Positions 13,621 to 18,365 of a stretch of DNA of 18,365 nt are shown one piece after another. The stretch comes from Bacteroidia bacterium (GTDB taxonomy: Bacteria > Bacteroidota > Bacteroidia > Bacteroidales > Azobacteroidaceae), in contig BNTV01000101.1 of the NCBI GenBank assembly GCA_025996865.1, positions 1-18,365 on the forward strand, in the 5' to 3' direction. The notes under the pieces were generated by a model. It saw only the letters and a list, made by a program, of their open reading frames with translations, was not told where the DNA came from and made no database searches. A program made the position numbers and the translations under genes. How positions within the stretch are numbered: the stretch's first letter is position 1; each line of letters starts with the position of its first letter.

Positions 13621-15897
13621 TTATTCATACAGCACCCGGCTTAACAATTCTTCTTGAATATTGGGCGATAAATCAACAAACACAGCAGAGAAACCACTGA
13701 CGCGAACAATCAAATCCGGATACTTTTCGGGATGTTGAACGGCATCCTCCAATATTCCTTTATCGACAACCGTCACCATCAGGTGACAACCGCCTTTGGC
13801 AAAGTAGGTTTTAAACAGGGATTTAATAACCGCCCTGTTTTCATTAAACATCGCAGGAGAAAATTTGATATTCTGCACCGAACCGCCATGATACTTGGCA
13901 TCGAATCGCGCCAGTGAGTTGAGCATGGCAGTCGGTCCGCTCTTATTGGCGCCTCCTTGCGGGTTGTTGGCCGGATTCATGTACATGCCGGACAAGCGTC
14001 CATCGGGTGAGGCGGCTGTGCGGTTGCCCCATTCCGTATTCAATTGATTATTACTGATTACGATTAAAAAATATTGCATACCGATGGCGATACCGCGGTC
14101 ACGGGTACCTTTGGCTACGAACTCATACAAATCGTTTGCCATAAAGTCGGCTGTATCCAAGTCGTTGCCGTATTTATCACAGTCCAAACAGTCTTTGCGC
14201 AAGGTTTCGTATCCCTCAAAATTGGCGAGTACCGCCTTGTGCAATTGCGGAAGCGTGTATTTCTTTTGATTGAATACCAAATCTTTTATAGCCACCAAAG
14301 AATCGGATGTATTGATATTTCCATACGTTTCATTCGTGCCGCCCAAATAGCGTACACCGCCATCCAACAAGGCTTTTCCGCGTGTTATGCAATCGTCCGT
14401 CAGCAGGCTGTTGAACATGAAACCTACTTTCCGGTTCATCAACTCATAAGAGTAGTATTGCGCTTTGACAGCCAAGTCTAAATAGTAATCCAACAACGAT
14501 TTATAACCTGCATAAAAATCTTCAAACGATTGATATCGGTCTAAAGGCTTTATTTTCACCGGACCGGCTTTGTATTTGCCATCCATCGGGTCGATGCCTT
14601 GATTCATATAGATAGTCAGCAACTTCAACAGATTGATGCAGATATTGGGCGTTCCCGTGCTTTGTCCCTGTATCACAAATTCCGTGCAACCGAAGGGGAC
14701 ATATTGCTCTGCGGTTTTTTCGTCCACCCGCATACCGTAAGCGACAGCGGGCACATTGACGTCATCGTTATACAGGGTAGGATAGGTGGCGCCTGCACCT
14801 AAAGCATCCAAAGCTTCATCCCAAATTTCTTCGGAAGTGTTCTTGTCGAAACGCAAGGTAAATTGCGGCTCCACATAGCGCGTGTTTTTGGCCACTTTCA
14901 TGGCATAATGTAAAAATGCGTCGGCTTCCTTGGGATGTTTGCGTCCTTTGCCGCCTACGATAACCCGTCCGTTTACGGTGGTTCGCCGGCTTTCAATCAT
15001 TGTCCACAAGGAATGGATGTAGCGGTAAGCCTCTTCTTCCGTTAGCCGTTCGGATTCTAAATCGGCGACAAGGTAAGCGCCTAAGAAATCGTCCAACCGT
15101 CCGTAATTGATAACGCCGGCAAGCAAGGCATAGAGCCACATCAACTGCATGGCTTCATGGAAAGTTTCCGGCTTGTCCGTTTTTATCTTTTCCAATCCTT
15201 GGTAAATCTTTTCTAATTCTTTGCACCGTTGAGGATTGCTATTGGGTATTTGCCGGAGTGCATCTTCCTGTAAGGACGTCGCACAATTCACAAAAATGTC
15301 CAAACATTCCAAGCCTGCTTGATAAAAAGCATTATCCGGCTGTGCATTCAGTTTTTCCTGAATTTCGGCTCGCAAACCGCCTATCCCTTTATCCAACAAC
15401 TTCGGATAATCCAGCATCATACCCGACAAGCGGGCGGTGGCAATCATGGGATATTCGCAATCAATGAACATACCGATGGTATCATCGGTCAATACATCTT
15501 TGTTGTATAGGGTTTTTGTATCATTTTGCAGCCAATAATTATATAAAGCTTCTACTCGTTTTTGGCCGTCTTCATCTAATTTCGCCTGAAAGACACGGAG
15601 TTTTTTAAATATGCAATAATGGCCGACACCTCCTTCGGAAGTAACGGAGCCAAAGCCGATGGGTAGAAAATCAATTCGTCCTGCTATCAAATCCTGTGTG
15701 CCGATAGTACGGAACAAAGTAGGATACAGCACTTTCAAACAGACTGTTTCCCGCAATTCCTTAGATAAACCCGCATGAGAACGATGCGCTTCCGTATAGC
15801 GTTCCATGATGGAAAGCTGTTCGTCCAACGACTTTTCGCAAGGCAGTTTTTTACTTACCTCCACGTTTTGTGCTCCTTCTACATTGAATTGTGCCAT
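13621..15897 (-). CDS. Glycyl radical enzyme of unassigned substrate (dehydratase/lyase type)
   Basis: A 758-residue oxygen-sensitive cytosolic enzyme that uses a glycyl radical to abstract hydrogen from its substrate through a thiyl radical. The radical glycine is Gly735 in RVSGFSA near the C-terminus. The thiyl cysteine is Cys404 in PFGCTEF, with Glu406 two residues on, as in dehydratases and lyases. Pyruvate formate-lyase has adjacent cysteines and is therefore ruled out. The N-terminal domain holds LPIGFGSVTSEGGVGHYC (78-95) and LDYPKLLDKGIGGL (162-175). Just before the latter, Gly159-Met160 stands where I recall Gly-His in diol dehydratases. Length fits the family. It lies between a NanE-like epimerase and its own activase, suggesting a sugar-derived substrate, but none of the named GRE classes fits clearly. 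Confidence 0.9.
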   Translation of the reverse strand: MAQFNVEGAQNVEVSKKLPCEKSLDEQLSIMERYTEAHRSHAGLSKELRETVCLKVLYPTLFRTIGTQDLIAGRIDFLPIGFGSVTSEGGVGHYCIFKKLRVFQAKLDEDGQKRVEALYNYWLQNDTKTLYNKDVLTDDTIGMFIDCEYPMIATARLSGMMLDYPKLLDKGIGGLRAEIQEKLNAQPDNAFYQAGLECLDIFVNCATSLQEDALRQIPNSNPQRCKELEKIYQGLEKIKTDKPETFHEAMQLMWLYALLAGVINYGRLDDFLGAYLVADLESERLTEEEAYRYIHSLWTMIESRRTTVNGRVIVGGKGRKHPKEADAFLHYAMKVAKNTRYVEPQFTLRFDKNTSEEIWDEALDALGAGATYPTLYNDDVNVPAVAYGMRVDEKTAEQYVPFGCTEFVIQGQSTGTPNICINLLKLLTIYMNQGIDPMDGKYKAGPVKIKPLDRYQSFEDFYAGYKSLLDYYLDLAVKAQYYSYELMNRKVGFMFNSLLTDDCITRGKALLDGGVRYLGGTNETYGNINTSDSLVAIKDLVFNQKKYTLPQLHKAVLANFEGYETLRKDCLDCDKYGNDLDTADFMANDLYEFVAKGTRDRGIAIGMQYFLIVISNNQLNTEWGNRTAASPDGRLSGMYMNPANNPQGGANKSGPTAMLNSLARFDAKYHGGSVQNIKFSPAMFNENRAVIKSLFKTYFAKGGCHLMVTVVDKGILEDAVQHPEKYPDLIVRVSGFSAVFVDLSPNIQEELLSRVLYE

Positions 15898-15905
15898 GAT
15901 AAATT

Positions 15906-15986
15906 AATTGAGAATTGAGAGTTGAGAATTGAGAATGAAATTGATATACAGCTGTTTTTCTAATTCTCAACTCTCAATTCTCAATT
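15906..15986. repeat. 25-bp perfect inverted repeat between NanE-like and GRE genes
   Basis: Bases 15906-15930 are the exact reverse complement of 15962-15986, with a 31-base loop. The arms are made from two oppositely oriented arrays of four heptamers each (15908-15935 and 15964-15991). The structure occupies nearly all of the 98-base spacer. In RNA it would form a long stable hairpin ending 9 bases before the GRE start codon. It lacks a following U tract in the operon direction, so it does not look like a simple intrinsic terminator. Confidence 0.85.
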
Positions 15987-15995
15987 CTCAATTAT

Positions 15996-16736
15996 TTAAT
16001 GTTTCTTTTTTTCGTCTTCCCGCCAATCATTCTGATAACCCGAAAGCAAATCAACAAATCGTTTCGTAATCAAGTGAGGCCTGGTAATGGCGCTTCCAAC
16101 CACTACGGCGTGAGCGCCCAGATAGATACATTTCATCGCATCTTCCGGCGTATAAAGATGTCCTTCCATAATCACATACGCTTTATCTTTGAAATCGCGA
16201 CACATGCGGGCAAATTCCCGGAGGTCGGGTTCTTCGATGTGTTTAGTCGCTTCCGTATAACCGTACAAGGTAGGTCCTACAATATCTGCACCCAATTCGA
16301 TAGCCCTTACGCCTTCTTCGTAATTGGAAACATCGGCGAAAATAAGCGCTTCGGGAATGGCTTTTTTCACAACCGGCAATAATTCGTATGCCGGACGTCC
16401 TTCATGCGTTATCTGTGCGGTGCAATCCAAGGCAATAATTTCTGCTCCTGCCTCCCATATTGCTTGGGCAGCTTCCAAGGTAGGCGTGATGAATACATCC
16501 GTATCGTCGTGCCAGATTTTCCAAAGGCCTATCAGCGGTAAATCCACTGCTTTTTTAATGGCGCGAATCTGTTCTGGCGAGTTTGCCCGAATGCCCACTG
16601 CGCCACCCCATTGGGCGGCAATGGCCATTTTAACTACAAACTCTTCCGAATAAACCGGGTCGTCGTGTTGTACCTGACAGGACACAATGAGTCCGTTTTT
16701 GAAAGAATCAATTAATTTTATATCTTTTGTTCTCAT
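15996..16736 (-). CDS. NanE-like N-acylglucosamine-6-phosphate 2-epimerase
   Basis: A 246-residue TIM-barrel protein of the NanE family, which interconverts N-acetylmannosamine-6-phosphate and N-acetylglucosamine-6-phosphate by inversion at C2. Family signatures in order: GLIVSCQ (15-21), GGAVGIRAN (44-52), the catalytic-type Lys73 in GLWKIW, VFITPT, ALDCT (102-106), FADVSNYEEG, GPTLYGYT, Glu191 in MEGH and VVVGSAITRP (211-220). The segment after the lysine is unusual: typical NanE reads KRD where this reads KIW, and EGR or EGN has become EGH. These changes near the pocket could mean a different sugar phosphate. It is the second gene of the operon, between the ROK kinase and the GRE. No sialate lyase gene is nearby. 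Confidence 0.85.
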   Translation of the reverse strand: MRTKDIKLIDSFKNGLIVSCQVQHDDPVYSEEFVVKMAIAAQWGGAVGIRANSPEQIRAIKKAVDLPLIGLWKIWHDDTDVFITPTLEAAQAIWEAGAEIIALDCTAQITHEGRPAYELLPVVKKAIPEALIFADVSNYEEGVRAIELGADIVGPTLYGYTEATKHIEEPDLREFARMCRDFKDKAYVIMEGHLYTPEDAMKCIYLGAHAVVVGSAITRPHLITKRFVDLLSGYQNDWREDEKKKH

Positions 16737-16778
16737 TATTGTTTATATGACATTATTTTAATGATTATCCGCAAAAAC

Positions 16779-16863
16779 ACCCCTAAATCCCCTAAAGGGG
16801 ACTTTGCAGCAGCACAATTTGCAAAATCACAGACACTAAAGCCCCCTTTAGGGGGTTGGGGGT
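16779..16863. repeat. 85-bp MITE-like palindromic element overlapping the ROK 3' end
   Basis: The ends are imperfect inverted repeats of about 27 bases. The left starts ACCCCTAAATCCCCTAAAGG; the right, read on the other strand, starts ACCCCCAACCCCCTAAAGGG. Each end also contains its own small palindrome (CCCCTAAAGGGG, CCCCCTTTAGGGGG). There is no coding capacity. The last codons and the TAA stop of the ROK gene lie inside it. In RNA it would form a strong branched hairpin between the ROK and NanE-like genes. Confidence 0.75.
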
Positions 16864-17819
16864 GGCATTGTTTTTTCTAAAAAAGCGGCTCCGATAAGTC
16901 CCGCATCGTTTCCAAGTTCGGCTCTCACTACCGGAGGGATGCCGATTATTTCTGCGGCAAATGTTGATTCGTATAATTTTTCGTTCAAGGGTTTCAACAA
17001 AAAATCGCCTGCATGAGCGATGCCGCCACCCAAGATGATGACTTGGGGCCTGAATATCGTGATAAACGTAGAGATACCTGCTGCCAAATGAGCGATATAA
17101 TCGTCCACGAGTTCTTTGGCTAATTTGTCGCCTTGCTTCGCTGCCGTGAATACAACTTCCCCGTCTATCTTGTTTTTGTCGCCTCCGCAAAGTTCCATAA
17201 TCAAGCTGCCGGGTGTTGTTTCGACGGCTTCTTTGGTTTGCCGGATTAAAGCAGTGGAAGAGCAGTAGGATTCCAAACAGCCTTTTTGTCCGCAGGTGCA
17301 GCGGACGCCGTTGTAAACCAATTTCGTATGTCCCAATTCGGCGCCCATCGTATCGTAACCCGAATAAATTTTCTTGTCAATCACAATACCGCCTCCCACG
17401 CCGGTGCCCAAAGTCAGCATGACGGCATCGGTATAGTCTTTGGCGACTCCGGCCAATACTTCGCCATACACCGCACAGTTGGCATCGTTCGCTATGTAAG
17501 TGGGCAGGGAAAGATACTTGGCCAAGTAATCGTAAACCGGCACGTTTTTCCAACCGAAATTGTTGGAATGGACAAGCAGATTGGTTTTCGGGTTGACACA
17601 ACTGGGCATACCGATTCCCCACGACGATATGTCACTGAGTGCAAGCCCCGCACTATCAACCGCTTTCCGGCTTACGTCCGCCATATCGGAGGTAATTTCA
17701 TCAATGGAACGGCTCGCGTTCGTAACCAAATGTTCTTTGGAAATGATGTGATAATTTTCATCCACAACGCCGGCGACCAAGTTTGTTCCGCCAACATCTA
17801 ATCCTAAATAGTACTTCAT
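16848..17819 (-). CDS. ROK family sugar kinase
   Basis: A 323-residue ROK kinase that phosphorylates a hexose or N-acyl hexosamine, usually at O6, with ATP. The phosphate-binding motif is GLDVGGTN (6-13), the catalytic Asp is Asp112 in ANDANCAVYGE, the second glycine loop is LGTGVGGGI, and the ROK zinc site is His164, Cys174, Cys176 and Cys181 in GHTKLVYNGVRCTCGQKGCL. The start ATG at 17819 follows the promoter; a longer frame to 17873 would overlap it. The C-terminal residues TMPPPTP and the stop codon come from the palindromic element at 16779-16863. As first gene of the operon with a NanE-like epimerase, a ManNAc-type or related sugar kinase is a fair guess; glucokinase remains possible. 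Confidence 0.88.
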   Translation of the reverse strand: MKYYLGLDVGGTNLVAGVVDENYHIISKEHLVTNASRSIDEITSDMADVSRKAVDSAGLALSDISSWGIGMPSCVNPKTNLLVHSNNFGWKNVPVYDYLAKYLSLPTYIANDANCAVYGEVLAGVAKDYTDAVMLTLGTGVGGGIVIDKKIYSGYDTMGAELGHTKLVYNGVRCTCGQKGCLESYCSSTALIRQTKEAVETTPGSLIMELCGGDKNKIDGEVVFTAAKQGDKLAKELVDDYIAHLAAGISTFITIFRPQVIILGGGIAHAGDFLLKPLNEKLYESTFAAEIIGIPPVVRAELGNDAGLIGAAFLEKTMPPPTP

Positions 17820-17841
17820 ATTTTTTACGTTAAAACTTGGT

Positions 17842-17873
17842 ACAAAAGTAGAAATAGATAAGCATCCAAACAA
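17842..17873 (-). promoter_or_regulatory. Promoter of the ROK/NanE-like/GRE/activase operon
   Basis: On the minus strand TTG (17871-17873), 20 bases, then TACTTTTGT (17842-17850) fits the Bacteroidetes consensus, 22 bases before the ROK ATG at 17819. No comparable match was found in front of the NanE-like, GRE or activase genes, so this is probably the sole operon promoter. Confidence 0.72.
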
Positions 17874-17974
17874 TGATGTATTTGCGTAAAAAAAATGGAT
17901 TATATTGTCTGATTAAAAACTCAATATTTTCCACCGACGGGATAAATACTGATAACGCCTTCGCAATGATTTAA

Positions 17975-17988
17975 TTCTCAATTTTCAA
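17975..17988 (-). repeat. Heptamer pair at the stop codon of the partial gene
   Basis: On the minus strand two units, TTGAAAA and TTGAGAA, span the 3' end of the DUF1703-type gene. Its TGA stop (17978-17980) is inside the second unit, and its last residues are encoded by the repeat. Confidence 0.7.
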
Positions 17989-18365
17989 TTATTTCGTACT
18001 TGTCTTTGCCAATGAATATCACCGACAGATAACGGACATCGGTACGACCTGCAAACAGATGCGAATTACGGTATTTCTCTAATTGAGCGCGGGCTTCGTC
18101 GCGTTTTGCTTCTATTGATTTCACATTCGATTTTTTGACGTATTTGATTTCCCAAATCCACTCCCAAGGAATATCAGGAAACAAATGGCTTCGTTTCAAC
18201 CAAATATCCGTATAACCTGCGGATACTTCCATTTCAGAAATGGGGATAAACAGACTGCTTTGAAACAGGCTGTTCAACAGGATGATTTTGAGGTATTTTT
18301 CATCAAAATTTTCCAAATCACGGTTGGATAACCGGCTGATGATGTTTTCACTCATATAGTCCAGA
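17978..18365 (-). CDS. C-terminal part of a DUF1703 / PD-(D/E)XK nuclease-like protein (partial)
   Basis: The frame is open to the window edge, so the 5' part is missing; about 128 residues are visible, reading LDYMSENIISRLSNRDLENF at the start. The segment matches the C-terminal PD-(D/E)XK nuclease-like domain (DUF1703) found at the end of AAA-ATPase-like proteins that are multi-copy in Bacteroidales. The nuclease-type core shows Asp in GYTDIWLKRS and Glu-x-Lys in WIWEIKYVKK, followed by ARAQLEKYRNSHLFAGR. Full-length relatives have an N-terminal ATPase-like domain of several hundred residues, expected beyond 18365. Function is not established. Convention would allow a start at the ATG at 18355, but the family pattern argues for an internal methionine. 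Confidence 0.8.
   Translation of the reverse strand, partial: LDYMSENIISRLSNRDLENFDEKYLKIILLNSLFQSSLFIPISEMEVSAGYTDIWLKRSHLFPDIPWEWIWEIKYVKKSNVKSIEAKRDEARAQLEKYRNSHLFAGRTDVRYLSVIFIGKDKYEIIEN

Noticed and set aside
13621..15897. Annotation of the GRE as pyruvate formate-lyase
   Set aside because: Pyruvate formate-lyase needs two adjacent active-site cysteines; here Cys404 is followed by Thr and Glu, and the activase has two extra 4Fe-4S clusters.
15906..15991. CRISPR array
   Set aside because: Repeats are 7 bases, contiguous and without unique spacers, and no cas gene is visible.
16792..17190. 132-codon minus-strand ORF within the ROK gene
   Set aside because: It overlaps the ROK kinase in another frame of the same strand; the ROK zinc and catalytic motifs show which frame is real.
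15996..17819. Ordinary sialic acid catabolic operon (nanE plus nanK)
   Set aside because: No N-acetylneuraminate lyase, transporter or sialidase is present, the NanE-like pocket differs, and a GRE with its activase is not part of that pathway. It remains possible that other nan genes lie outside the window.

Overview
This window comes from a member of the Bacteroidota, most likely the order Bacteroidales. The main evidence is a set of promoters of the Bacteroidetes type (TTG, 19-20 bases, TAnnTTTG), found upstream of tRNAs, operons and small genes. Supporting evidence is the near absence of Shine-Dalgarno sequences, the demethylmenaquinone methyltransferase, a Tat-exported Gfo/Idh oxidoreductase paired with a DUF1080 lipoprotein, and recognisable Bacteroidales repeat elements. 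No transposase, phage gene, rRNA or CRISPR array is visible.

Layout. Positions 1-1417: a palindromic intergenic repeat, tRNA-Arg(CCT), recO and a tandem pair of tRNA-Asn(GTT), all on the minus strand. Positions 1418-6317: a plus-strand housekeeping run of PfkB-family kinase, S41 C-terminal processing protease, menG/ubiE methyltransferase, LolD-like ABC ATPase and a membrane-anchored helix-hairpin-helix protein. Positions 6318-6621: no intact gene, but a truncated remnant of an AbiEii-type nucleotidyltransferase, not covered by a long ORF. Positions 6622-9892: a minus-strand operon of DUF1080 lipoprotein, Tat-exported Gfo/Idh/MocA oxidoreductase and Tat-exported TIM-barrel isomerase/epimerase. 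It resembles the oxidative 3-keto-glycoside cleavage sets of Bacteroides and has a divergent AraC-family regulator (9954-10850). Positions 10856-12687: a promoter, two overlapping genes of unknown function, and a cytosolic Gfo/Idh/MocA oxidoreductase. Positions 12689-17873: a minus-strand operon of ROK sugar kinase, NanE-like 2-epimerase, an unassigned glycyl radical enzyme (GRE) and its radical-SAM activase. Positions 17978-18365: the C-terminal part of a DUF1703-type PD-(D/E)XK protein that runs off the window.

The best candidate for an undescribed system is the ROK / NanE-like / GRE / activase operon. The gene order suggests anaerobic use of a sugar or amino sugar: phosphorylation, inversion at C2, then radical elimination. 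The GRE has the Cys-x-Glu centre of dehydratases and lyases rather than the Cys-Cys of pyruvate formate-lyase, and the NanE-like protein differs from NanE next to its catalytic lysine. I know no named pathway with exactly these four genes, and the substrate is inferred, not shown.

A second, architectural signal is a set of tandem heptamer arrays (TAAAAAC or TTGAGAA type) starting at or just after the stop codons of five genes. Each intact unit contains a stop codon, and a period of 7 moves that stop through all three reading frames. One spacer (NanE to GRE) also carries an oppositely oriented copy, giving a perfect 25-bp inverted repeat. The ROK gene ends inside a small MITE-like palindromic element.
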